From Candidatus Jorgensenbacteria bacterium RIFCSPLOWO2_01_FULL_45_25b (GTDB taxonomy: Bacteria; Patescibacteriota; Minisyncoccia; UBA6257; GWB1-50-10): a stretch of 46,372 bases of DNA. Every line of letters begins with the position of its first letter. The stretch's first letter is position 1. The position numbers and the translations under genes were made by a program. The notes under the pieces were generated by a model. The model was not told where the DNA came from. It did no database searches and saw only the letters and a list, made by a program, of their open reading frames with translations. The stretch is taken from positions 1 to 46,372 of the forward strand of contig MFKK01000008.1 in NCBI GenBank assembly GCA_001781035.1, given 5' to 3'. This document shows, piece after piece, positions 32,051-39,384 of the stretch.

Positions 32051-33754
32051 ATGAGCTCTGCAACACCAAAGCAAAAAATTTTTATTGTTGAGGATAATCG
32101 CTTTCTCGCGATGCTTGTTTCCGAGAAGCTCCGCTCGGAAGGAATGGAAGTTATTACCTGTTTTGAGGGAGCGGATTGCGTGAAGAAGGCGGAGGAGATG
32201 AAACCGTCGCTTGTTCTTCTTGACCTTCTTTTGCCCGGTTCCATTGACGGGTTTGGAGTGCTTTCCAGATTGCGGAAGTCAAAGATTACTAAAGATGTTC
32301 CGGTTGTTGTTCTTACGAATCTTGAGGGAGGGGAGGATGTGGAGAAGGCGGTAAAGCTTAAGATCGGCGGGTATCTTGTGAAGGCGCATACCTCAACCGC
32401 TGAAATTGCCTCCCGGGTAAAGGACGTGCTGGAACATAAAGATAAGCTATTCCAACTTGCCGACGTTTCTTCTTCCCCATCTCCAACACAGGATAATGTG
32501 GAAGAAGCGCGTTCCAAGCTTGCTGTGGAGCGTTCTTTGGTACTGAAGGCTTCCATTGACAAGGCGCTTGTTAGACCGGAGGAACTTTCCATTATTACAC
32601 TTGTTGACGAGCTTGTTCAGTATGCTTTTTTCTCCCGCGCGTCGGATATCCATGTTGACCCGGAGGACGGGAAGATGCATATCCGATTTCGCGTTGACGG
32701 AGTGATGCGGGAGATGTTTTCATTTCAGAAAGAAATTCAGTCAGAGGTTATTACACGTATCAAGGTTCTTTCCGGTTTGCGAACGGATGAGCATCAGGCC
32801 GCGCAGGACGGGCGGTTTAAGGTTTCCATTGAAGATGTTGGGGATGTTGATGTTCGTGTTTCTATCGCCCCCACTTATTACGGAGAGAATTGCGTGATGC
32901 GTCTTTTAGCCGACCAATCCGAAGGATTTACGCTTGAGACGCTCGGGTTTTCCGGAAGCAATTTGAAGGTGGTGCATAAGGCGATTCGGAAGCCGTATGG
33001 CATGGTGCTTGCAACAGGCCCTACCGGTTCGGGAAAGACGACGACGCTTTACGCGATTCTCCGAAAACTAAATACTCCCGAAGTTTCGGTTATTACGATT
33101 GAGGACCCGATTGAGTATTCAATTAAGGGAATTGATCAGATTCAGGTTAATCCTCTCACGAATCTTACGTTCGCGGCGGGTTTGCGCTTTATTCTGCGAC
33201 AGGACCCCGATATTATTATGGTGGGAGAGATTCGGGATGATGAGACTGCGAATATCGCGATTAACGCGGCGATGACCGGACACTTAGTTTTGTCCACGCT
33301 TCATACCAATGACGCGGCGACGACTCTTCCGAGGCTTATAGATATGAAAATTGAGCCGTTTCTCGTCGCGACAACCGTGAACATCGCCATTAGCCAGCGC
33401 CTTGTCCGCACGATTTGTTCTTTTTGTCGCGTTCCAAAAAAACTTACGGATATTGAGTTTGAAAATCTCAAGGAGTTTATGCCGGATTCGATTTTGAAGG
33501 GAAAGAAATCGTTTTTTTATGGAAAGGGATGCGACCATTGCGGGGATTCCGGATATCGCGGGAGGGTCGGCATTCATGAAGTGATGGAGATAACGGAGGA
33601 GATTCGCAATCTTATCATGAAGCAGGCGAACGCGAATGATATCAAGGTCGTGGCAGTAAAAGCAGGGATGAAGACGCTTCTTGAGGACGGGTTTTCCAAG
33701 GCGATGGAGGGGATTACGACGATTGAGGAGGTTCTTCGGGTTTCAAGGGATTAG
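32051..33754 (+). CDS. pilB: Type IV pilus assembly ATPase PilB with an N-terminal receiver domain
   Basis: 567 residues from the ATG at 32051. Residues 1-~125 are a receiver domain (IFIVEDNRF, phospho-acceptor in LVLLDLLLPGSIDG, VVVLTN, GYLVKAHTS) in place of the usual MshEN/T2SSE-N domain. A Ser-rich linker leads to the GspE/PilB core: SDIHVDPEDG, Walker A ATGPTGSGKTTT, Asp box EDPIEY, Walker B IIMVGEIRDDETA, His box STLHTND, and the zinc site CSFC...CDHC. The motor drives pilus extension at the inner face of the membrane. All receiver residues are present, so phosphorylation by the nearby kinase could gate the motor; this is inferred. Confidence 0.95.
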   Translation: MSSATPKQKIFIVEDNRFLAMLVSEKLRSEGMEVITCFEGADCVKKAEEMKPSLVLLDLLLPGSIDGFGVLSRLRKSKITKDVPVVVLTNLEGGEDVEKAVKLKIGGYLVKAHTSTAEIASRVKDVLEHKDKLFQLADVSSSPSPTQDNVEEARSKLAVERSLVLKASIDKALVRPEELSIITLVDELVQYAFFSRASDIHVDPEDGKMHIRFRVDGVMREMFSFQKEIQSEVITRIKVLSGLRTDEHQAAQDGRFKVSIEDVGDVDVRVSIAPTYYGENCVMRLLADQSEGFTLETLGFSGSNLKVVHKAIRKPYGMVLATGPTGSGKTTTLYAILRKLNTPEVSVITIEDPIEYSIKGIDQIQVNPLTNLTFAAGLRFILRQDPDIIMVGEIRDDETANIAINAAMTGHLVLSTLHTNDAATTLPRLIDMKIEPFLVATTVNIAISQRLVRTICSFCRVPKKLTDIEFENLKEFMPDSILKGKKSFFYGKGCDHCGDSGYRGRVGIHEVMEITEEIRNLIMKQANANDIKVVAVKAGMKTLLEDGFSKAMEGITTIEEVLRVSRD

Positions 33755-33798
33755 AACATTAGTTGTAAGTTGAAAATTTTAAGTTGAAAGGAATACAT

Positions 33799-34848
33799 AT
33801 GTTGTTTTTATCGGTTCCGGTGCAGGAAAAAATTAATTTCGCGAGGCATTTGCATTTGACCGTAAAGAGCGGGCTCGCTCTCGTTGACGGCTTGAAGCTC
33901 GTGGAGAAGCAGACTTCTTCGGGTTCGCTTCGGAAGATTATTTCCCGTCTTGTCGCCGACCTTAACAGCGGAAAGTTTTTGTCGGAGGGACTTTCGCGGT
34001 ATCGGAGCGTGTTCGGCGATTTTTTTATCAGTATCGTCCAAGTTGGAGAGAAGAGCGGAAAGCTTTCGGAGAACCTTCTTCATCTTTCTCTGGAATTGCG
34101 AAAGAAAAAGGAGCTTCAATCAAAAATTGTTGGGGCGCTTGTGTACCCCATCATTATTTTTGTCGCTACGATTGGAATTACTATTTTTCTTGTTTTCTTT
34201 ATTCTTCCCAAAATTCTTCCGGTTCTGCAGGATTTGCATGTCGCGCTTCCGCTTAGCACTCGTATTCTTATTTTTATCGTCAATATGTCCACGCAATTTG
34301 GTTTGTACATATTGGGCGGAGGTATCATTCTTCTTATTTGCGTTCGAGCGCTTTTTCAGTTTTCTTTTGTACGATTCTTTTTTCATCGGATAGTTCTTTA
34401 TATTCCGATTGTTTCCGGTCTTACGCGGCGCGTTACGTTGGTTGATTTTTCCCGTTCATTCGGACTTCTTTTGCAAAGCGGAGTTTCTATCGTTGACGCG
34501 CTTACGATTTCCGCCGGTACGATTCGCAATCTCTATTATCGCCAGCTCATTCTTTTTTCCGTGGAACATGTTCGCAAGGGAGAACAGGTCGCTGATTATT
34601 TTGCGAAACATCAGTATCTTTTTCCCATTATGTTTTCCAATCTTTTGAAGATTGGGGAGAGTACCGGGCATCTTGAGTCTAATTTGTTTTACCTTTCGGA
34701 GTATTACGAGGGCGAGGTGGACGATAGTGTGCGAGGTCTTACCGCTATTATGGAACCTCTCTTACTTCTCTTTATGGGACTTATGGTTGGATTTGTCGCC
34801 ATCTCTATTATTTTGCCGATTTACAAAATTTCACAGCCGGCGGTATAG
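33799..34848 (+). CDS. pilC: Type IV pilus inner-membrane platform protein PilC
   Basis: 349 residues from the ATG at 33799, preceded by GAAAGG. Two T2SSF repeats are visible: residues ~10-130 ending IVGALVYPIIIFVATIGIT, and ~205-330 including DFSRSFGLLLQSGVSIVDAL and LLKIGESTGHLESNL. Three membrane segments are predicted. It anchors the PilB motor to the growing pilus. Position after pilB and before the pilins is the standard order. Confidence 0.94.
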   Translation: MLFLSVPVQEKINFARHLHLTVKSGLALVDGLKLVEKQTSSGSLRKIISRLVADLNSGKFLSEGLSRYRSVFGDFFISIVQVGEKSGKLSENLLHLSLELRKKKELQSKIVGALVYPIIIFVATIGITIFLVFFILPKILPVLQDLHVALPLSTRILIFIVNMSTQFGLYILGGGIILLICVRALFQFSFVRFFFHRIVLYIPIVSGLTRRVTLVDFSRSFGLLLQSGVSIVDALTISAGTIRNLYYRQLILFSVEHVRKGEQVADYFAKHQYLFPIMFSNLLKIGESTGHLESNLFYLSEYYEGEVDDSVRGLTAIMEPLLLLFMGLMVGFVAISIILPIYKISQPAV

Positions 34849-34920
34849 CTTATAGATTAAAATATTTTTCATAATTTATAGACTTTTTCAAGATTTACGT
34901 TATGCGTCTACAAGCTAAAA
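34846..34920 (+). repeat. Duplicated leader upstream of a prepilin gene, copy 1
   Basis: Starting at the pilC stop codon, TAGCTTATAGATTAAAATA through CATAATTTATAGACTTTTTC and AAGATTTA into the ATG-CGT start is nearly identical to 37014-37080 before another prepilin. It probably carries a promoter or a mobile repeat; TATAGA may be a -10. Confidence 0.8.
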
Positions 34921-35522
34921 GCTACAAGCTAAAAGCTAAAGCCCCGTTAGAGAGCGTTGTTGCTCACAATGGGAACAAAAGCCAAGCAAGAGAGCGCGGG
35001 GCTTTGTCCTCTCTAACGGGGCTCACCCCGTTAGAGAGCGTTGTTGCTCACAATGGGAACAAAAGCCAAGCAAGAGAGCGCGGGGCTTTGTCCTCTCTAA
35101 CGGGGTTTACGCTTATTGAGGTTCTTCTTGCTATGGGAATATTCGGGCTTTTGTTTGGACTTGGAGTTCCCTCTGTTTACCGGATGTATCGCGGATTTGT
35201 TTTTTCATCCGAAGTTCAGAAGTTCGCGGACGCTCTTCGGACGGCGGAGGCGCGCTCGTTTACGAATCAGTTTGGCAAGTCGCACGGGATTTTTATTCAA
35301 TCAGACTCTTTTTTTGTTTTTCAGGGCGGTTCGTTTGTAAGCCGTGATGTTCAATATGATGAAACGTACGCGCGAGCGGATGGCATTTCTGTTTCGGGAC
35401 CGCAGGAGATTGTTTTTTCGCAATTTTCAGGCGCTCCGTCTCTTTCGGGCGTGTGGATTTTTAGCAACGAGGCCGTTTCTTCAACACTTTCCTTAAATTC
35501 GCAGGGCGCGCTTTCGTGGTGA
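34902..35522 (+). CDS. Type IV prepilin-like protein with two repeat-derived units in its leader
   Basis: 206 residues. The class III signal is LTG|FTLIEVLLAMGIFGLLFGLG, but the leader before the cleavage glycine is 68 residues instead of the usual 6-25. It is built from an AAGCTAAAAGC repeat (AKSYKLKAKA) and two identical 28-residue units containing PLESVVAHNGNKSQARERG. The mature part has a pilin helix and a small C-terminal beta domain. The frame stays open across both units, so the repeats were tolerated or selected. It is probably a minor pilin. Confidence 0.85.
   Translation: MRLQAKSYKLKAKAPLESVVAHNGNKSQARERGALSSLTGLTPLESVVAHNGNKSQARERGALSSLTGFTLIEVLLAMGIFGLLFGLGVPSVYRMYRGFVFSSEVQKFADALRTAEARSFTNQFGKSHGIFIQSDSFFVFQGGSFVSRDVQYDETYARADGISVSGPQEIVFSQFSGAPSLSGVWIFSNEAVSSTLSLNSQGALSW
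34942..35021 (+). repeat. 80-bp palindromic-ended element in a prepilin leader, copy 1
   Basis: Ends CCCCGTTAGAGAG and CTCTCTAACGGGG are perfect inverted repeats. Inside, GCTCACAATGGGAACAAAAG is constant among the three copies. Followed by 4 bases and copy 2. Confidence 0.95.
35026..35105 (+). repeat. 80-bp palindromic-ended element in a prepilin leader, copy 2
   Basis: Identical to copy 1; the pair has an 84-bp (28-codon) period. It ends exactly before TTTACGCTTATTGAG, which encodes FTLIE, the first residues of the mature pilin. Confidence 0.95.
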
Positions 35523-35531
35523 GCTTTTGTT

Positions 35532-37016
35532 ATGCTTTCCTTTTTTAATAAACAATCTTTTTGCCGTGATTCTTCTTCCGGGCAGGTTCTCATGGAAATT
35601 CTTGTCGGAATTTCTCTTTTGGTTTTGGGCGCGGGACTTGGTTTTACGCTCATGAGCGGAGCCCGAAGCGTTCTTAAGGACAGGACGCAGAGCGTTTCGG
35701 CTAATTATTTGGCTGACGAGGGGGCGCGCGCGGCCAAATCGATTCTTCTTGGTAATTGGAGTTCGGTTGGTGACGGGACGCATGGTCTTTTGTATTCCGA
35801 TGGAATTTGGAGTTTTTCGGGAAGCCAGGACGTTCAGGATGTTTTTACCAGAACGATTCAGGTTACGAGTATTGATGAGAATAAGAAGGAGGCTGTGGCG
35901 CGAGTTTCTTGGATGGCTGACCAAGGAAGAGGTGTGTCTGTTGAATATCCCACGGTTGTTACCAATTGGAGCGAGGTTTTGGGCGGAGGCGGAGGAGCCG
36001 GAGGTGGCGGAGGAAGTGGAGGAGGAGGAACAAGCGGAGAGGATGTGTGCGGAATTGTTTCGGGAAATTGGAGCCGTCCGCGCGTTATCGCGAGCGTTGA
36101 CCTCGGCTCCGGAAGAAGCGGTACCGATATCGCTTACCGAAACCAGCTGTTGTATGTTTCAAGCGTTGCCTCTACCGCATCAAAAAAGGATTTTTCCATT
36201 TTTGATGTTTCAAGTTCCACTTATCCTCGGTTGCTCGGAGAGGTTGATACGGGAGGAGGAATCAACGAGTTTGTGATAAACGGCAATTACGTCTACGCGG
36301 TTTCTTCCGATAATTCCAAAGAATTTGTCGTGATAGATGTTTCCAGTTCAACGAATCCTTTGATGATCGCGAGCAAGGATTTAGACGGTGGCGCTGACGG
36401 GAATTCGGTCGCGTATTACGGAGGGTACGCGATTGTGGGGCGGCCACATTCTTCCTCAAAAGAGCTTGTGGTTTTGAATGTTACATCTTCCACTTCGCCT
36501 GTTGTTTCCAATGAAGTTCATATTAGCGATTCTGTTTTAAACATATACGCGTTTCAGGAGAAGCTTTATTATAGTTATTATGACGTGACGGACGATATTG
36601 GAATTCGGAGTCTCGCGAGTCTTCCTTCCATTCCGTTTTTGGGAAGTTGGGACGTTGGCGAGGACGATATCGGCTCTTTTTTTGCCGAATCGTCTTCCGC
36701 GTTTTCTTTGGGGGGCGTATTTGGTGAGTTGGCGTATTACGGCAATGGGTCAAGCGACGATTCTTTTTCTCTTTTTGACAGTTTTGACGCGGATGGAGAA
36801 GTGAACGACTTGATTGCTTCGGGAGATTATATATTTCTCGCGACATCGGACGCTTCTTCCGAATTTCAGGTTGTGAACAAGAACAATCCCAGCTCTCTTT
36901 CTCTCCTTGGTTTTTTGAATCTTCCCCAAGAGGCGACCGGTATTACTTGCGCGGATAACAAGATATTTCTTTCCCTAAGAAGCAATGATTCGGTGAGAAT
37001 TATCGGACCGGAATAG
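35532..37016 (+). CDS. Pilin-like protein with a glycine hinge and beta-propeller-like C-terminal domain
   Basis: 494 residues. A short leader ending SSSG is followed by QVLMEILVGISLLVLGAGLG, a pilin-type helix. Residues ~30-150 form a pilin-sized domain. A linker of about 16 mostly glycine residues (GGGGGAGGGGGSGGGG) connects to ~325 residues of repeats such as FSIFDVSSSTYPRLLGEV and FVVIDVSSSTNPLMIASK, the LVIVD-like pattern of beta-propellers. This could be a tip adhesin carried by the pilus. Ser-rich and acidic, it is probably exposed. No partner can be named. Confidence 0.8.
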   Translation: MLSFFNKQSFCRDSSSGQVLMEILVGISLLVLGAGLGFTLMSGARSVLKDRTQSVSANYLADEGARAAKSILLGNWSSVGDGTHGLLYSDGIWSFSGSQDVQDVFTRTIQVTSIDENKKEAVARVSWMADQGRGVSVEYPTVVTNWSEVLGGGGGAGGGGGSGGGGTSGEDVCGIVSGNWSRPRVIASVDLGSGRSGTDIAYRNQLLYVSSVASTASKKDFSIFDVSSSTYPRLLGEVDTGGGINEFVINGNYVYAVSSDNSKEFVVIDVSSSTNPLMIASKDLDGGADGNSVAYYGGYAIVGRPHSSSKELVVLNVTSSTSPVVSNEVHISDSVLNIYAFQEKLYYSYYDVTDDIGIRSLASLPSIPFLGSWDVGEDDIGSFFAESSSAFSLGGVFGELAYYGNGSSDDSFSLFDSFDADGEVNDLIASGDYIFLATSDASSEFQVVNKNNPSSLSLLGFLNLPQEATGITCADNKIFLSLRSNDSVRIIGPE

Positions 37017-37080
37017 CTTATAGATTAAAATAATTTTCATAATTTATAGACTTTTTCAAGATTTATGCGTTTACAAACTA
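37014..37080 (+). repeat. Duplicated leader upstream of a prepilin gene, copy 2
   Basis: Begins at the preceding stop codon and matches 34846-34920 closely, including the first codons ATGCGTxTACAAxCTAAAA. Three bases are missing before the ATG relative to copy 1. Confidence 0.8.
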
Positions 37081-37601
37081 AAAAGGGGATTTACCCAGCA
37101 CCACTTTTTAACGTAAAAAGTGGTGCTGGGTTTACTCTCATTGAGGTTCTTTTGTACGCGGCTCTGCTCTCGCTCTTTTTCGGGTTTTCAATTGTTTCAA
37201 CGATTAATATTTTTTCCATGAACCGATTGTTTCTTGAGCGCACCGAAGTGTTGCAGAATCAGGAATTTATTCGGCAGAAAATTAGATGGGCATTTCATCA
37301 GGCGCGAGAGATTTCCGTACCCTCTCCAAACTTAAGTTCAGCAACGAATCTCACCCTTACCGCTTATGATTCTTCATTGAACCCGATTTCATTTTCTTTT
37401 TCATCCAGCAGTCTCTTGCTCTCGCTTTCAGGCGGAGAGCTTGTTCCTTTAGAGGGAGGCAGAGTTCGGGTTGCCAGTTTTCTCGCGGACCATCGGAGTT
37501 CCAGTCAGACCTCCTCAACGCTTATGGTTACAATCGGTTTGCAAAGCAGGCAAGACCCTCGTGTTTCTTCAACAGTTGTTTATTCACTTTCCTTTCCATG
37601 A
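37065..37601 (+). CDS. Type IV prepilin-like protein with a palindrome in its leader
   Basis: 178 residues. Leader of 22 residues ending SGAG, then FTLIEVLLYAALLSLFFGFS. The leader codons from YPAPLF to KSGAG are a perfect DNA palindrome (37093-37131), unrelated in sequence to the element used in the other two prepilins but at the same position. The mature domain is Ser/Thr-rich, as in minor pilins. The stop overlaps the next ATG (ATGA). Confidence 0.85.
   Translation: MRLQTKKGIYPAPLFNVKSGAGFTLIEVLLYAALLSLFFGFSIVSTINIFSMNRLFLERTEVLQNQEFIRQKIRWAFHQAREISVPSPNLSSATNLTLTAYDSSLNPISFSFSSSSLLLSLSGGELVPLEGGRVRVASFLADHRSSSQTSSTLMVTIGLQSRQDPRVSSTVVYSLSFP
37093..37131. repeat. Perfect palindrome in a prepilin leader
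   Basis: ACCCAGCACCACTTTTTA, a 3-base loop ACG, and the exact complement. It ends at the codons for the cleavage glycine and mature Phe1. Confidence 0.95.
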
Positions 37602-37975
37602 AAAAAGAAGAAGGATATATCGCGATTACAAGCGCTATTATTGTTTCCCTACTTCTTTTGGGTTCGGCGCTTTTGATTAGTTCCGGAAATTTTTCCGGAT
37701 ACGCGAATTCCCAGCTGTTTGAGGCAAAGGAGATAGGATATTCGGTTTCGGAGGGTTGCGTGAATTATGTCCGTTTGAAACTTTCTTCCGGCGCGTACGC
37801 CGGAGGAGAGACGATTTCCATTTCTTCTTATTCGTGTATTATTTCTTCAGTTCAGGATCAGGGGACGACCTATCTTTTTCAGGTTAGCGTGACGGTGAGA
37901 AATACGATGACGAATTTGAGGATTGTCTTAAATAAACTGAATCTTTCCATTGGAGAATGGAGGGAGATTCCATAG
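37598..37975 (+). CDS. PilX-like minor pilin component
   Basis: 125 residues starting MKKEEGYIAITSAIIVSLLLL: a very short leader with EEG|YIAI as a possible cleavage site, then a pilin-type helix. The rest is a small domain with two cysteines (SEGCVNYV, SSYSCIISS). It overlaps the upstream prepilin gene by four bases. Size and position suit a PilX/PulK-type accessory pilin; the assignment is by context. Confidence 0.7.
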   Translation: MKKEEGYIAITSAIIVSLLLLGSALLISSGNFSGYANSQLFEAKEIGYSVSEGCVNYVRLKLSSGAYAGGETISISSYSCIISSVQDQGTTYLFQVSVTVRNTMTNLRIVLNKLNLSIGEWREIP

Positions 37976-38003
37976 AACAAATGCCCACTAATCTACACCC
38001 ACC

Positions 38004-38102
38004 AAACTACAAATTATCCGAATCTACAAATTACTACGAATATGCGTAACACACATCACTTTCATTTGAAGAAGTTCGTAGATTCGGATTGTTTTGTAGT
38101 TT
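38004..38102. repeat. Inverted repeat around a prepilin start codon
   Basis: AAACTACAAATTATCCGAAT-type arm (38004-38027) and its imperfect complement GTAGATTCGGATTGTTTTG (38078-38102) bracket the ATG at 38042. The left arm belongs to the family found at 42589 and 42948. Confidence 0.75.
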
Positions 38103-38638
38103 CGGGGGCATCAGGGTTTACCCCGTTAGAGAGCGTTGTTGCTCACAATGGGAACAAAAGTCATGCAAGAGAGCGCGGGGCTTTGTCCTCTCTAACGGGG
38201 TTTACGCTTATAGAGGTTTGCATTACGGTCGGGCTTGTTGCTCTTCTTTCGGTTTCTTTGTTTTTTATTGTGAGTCCCGCAAAAAGATTCGCGGACGCGC
38301 GCAATCAGAAACGTTTATCGGATGTGAATGCCGTATTGAATGCCGTTAGTCAGAATATCGGAGATTATAAGGGTACGTTTTTTTGTCCTTCAGGACCTAT
38401 TCCGATCGCAACCTCTACGCGGATGGCTTCCGGGGCGGGGAGTTATAATATTTTTCCCTGTATTTATCCCGCGTATATCCAGCAGATTCCTTTTGACCCT
38501 CAAGTAATTGGAGCCCACTTTACGAGTATTTCCGACTACGACCTCGGGTATTTCATTGTTTTGAATACCGCGAATAATCGGGTTACTGTTTCCGCCCCAT
38601 TCGCGGAGGACGGGGCGAATATATTCGCGACTCGATAA
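38042..38638 (+). CDS. Type IV prepilin-like protein with one repeat-derived unit in its leader
   Basis: 198 residues. The 53-residue leader consists of an arm of the repeat at 38004 (KKFVDSDCFVVSG) plus one copy of the 28-residue unit also found in the 34902 gene. It ends LTG, with mature FTLIEVCITVGLVALLSVSL. The mature part (NQKRLSDVNAVLNAVSQNIGDYKG) is typical of pseudopilins/PilA-type pilins with a C-terminal disulfide region (CPSGPI...CIYPAY). It may be the main pilin. The leader also contains GFTPLES, a near copy of the true GFTLIEV processing site. Confidence 0.87.
   Translation: MRNTHHFHLKKFVDSDCFVVSGASGFTPLESVVAHNGNKSHARERGALSSLTGFTLIEVCITVGLVALLSVSLFFIVSPAKRFADARNQKRLSDVNAVLNAVSQNIGDYKGTFFCPSGPIPIATSTRMASGAGSYNIFPCIYPAYIQQIPFDPQVIGAHFTSISDYDLGYFIVLNTANNRVTVSAPFAEDGANIFATR
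38121..38200 (+). repeat. 80-bp palindromic-ended element in a prepilin leader, copy 3
   Basis: Differs from copies 1 and 2 at only two positions (GTCATGC for GCCAAGC) although 3 kb away, and ends at the same codon relative to FTLIE. Confidence 0.95.
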
Positions 38639-38669
38639 ACATTCTTTTTTTGTCTACGTTGATTTGTTT

Positions 38670-38711
38670 GCGTGCCTCAAACTTTACCGTACGGTAAAGT
38701 TTGAGGCACGC
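38670..38711. repeat. 42-bp perfect palindrome left of the Cas2/PaaX-like gene
   Basis: Arm GCGTGCCTCAAACTTTACCG... reads the same on both strands, with no loop. Its central 38 bases recur at 39315-39352 on the other side of the gene. Confidence 0.95.
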
Positions 38712-38759
38712 TACAGAATGGTATAAACTAAATTAGTACAAACTAAATTACTAGGAACA

Positions 38760-38765
38760 TAGAAT
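38760..38765 (+). promoter_or_regulatory. TAGAAT box 7 nt before the Cas2/PaaX-like gene
   Basis: TAGAAT is followed by AATTTAT and the ATG at 38773, a leaderless arrangement. TAAACTAAATTA-type direct repeats lie just upstream. Confidence 0.5.
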
Positions 38766-38772
38766 AATTTAT

Positions 38773-39291
38773 ATGGGAAAAACATCCGTAGACGCAAAAC
38801 GTCATATGCGTGCGCTTGGCGAACTTTTTCGTGAAAGCAGAACCGTGAGCGATGAGGTTGTTCGAGCGTTTTTTGATGCGTATGAACATCGAAAGTATCT
38901 GAAGCAGAGCTTACGACGAATGATGTCGCAAGGTATTGTTCGTCGCAATGCTTCTTCTTATGTTCTTACTCGATTTGGTGTACGTTTTTTTCAGAAGCAG
39001 AAAGCTCAAGAATCTTTTTCGCCTGATCTGTGGGATGGGAAGTGGCGTATTATTAGTTTTGATGTTCCTGAGAAATATTGTGATCGCAGATATCGGCTTC
39101 GCGCGCTTCTCAAAGAATTTAATTTTTTTCCGCTTCAGAAAAGTGTATGGGTTTGTCCCGCGCATCTTTCTGAAAAATTGTGGAAACTGATTGTGGATGA
39201 GCGTCTTCATGCATATTGTAAGGTTATGCTTGTTCAGATTATTGAAGGAGATAAGAATTTGAGAAAGTATTTTAAGCTTTCACAGAAGTAA
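38773..39291 (+). CDS. Winged-helix protein with a Cas2/PaaX-C-like ferredoxin-fold domain
   Basis: 172 residues. The N-terminal ~75 residues look like a winged helix (YLKQSLRRMMSQGIVRRNAS, then YVLTRFGVRFF). The C-terminal part begins WRIISFDVPEKYCDRRYRLR and continues ALLKEFNFFPLQKSVWVCP, the strand-helix-strand pattern shared by Cas2 nucleases and the PaaX C-terminal domain, including the Asp after the first strand and the LQKSVW segment. No cas1, CRISPR array or phenylacetate genes are nearby. It stands alone between two copies of a perfect palindrome. It may be a regulator or a nuclease tied to those palindromes; neither is proven. Confidence 0.75.
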   Translation: MGKTSVDAKRHMRALGELFRESRTVSDEVVRAFFDAYEHRKYLKQSLRRMMSQGIVRRNASSYVLTRFGVRFFQKQKAQESFSPDLWDGKWRIISFDVPEKYCDRRYRLRALLKEFNFFPLQKSVWVCPAHLSEKLWKLIVDERLHAYCKVMLVQIIEGDKNLRKYFKLSQK

Positions 39292-39311
39292 TTTCTTTTG
39301 TCGCGTGTTGA

Positions 39312-39355
39312 TAAGTGCCTCAAACTTTACCGTACGGTAAAGTTTGAGGCACTTA
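39312..39355. repeat. 44-bp perfect palindrome right of the Cas2/PaaX-like gene
   Basis: Arm TAAGTGCCTCAAACTTTACC... shares its central 38 bases with 38672-38709. The outermost bases differ between copies but keep pairing, so the palindromes are maintained as structures. Confidence 0.95.
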
Positions 39356-39384
39356 AGGAGTTTTGGAAAGCTTGTGATGTTGTG

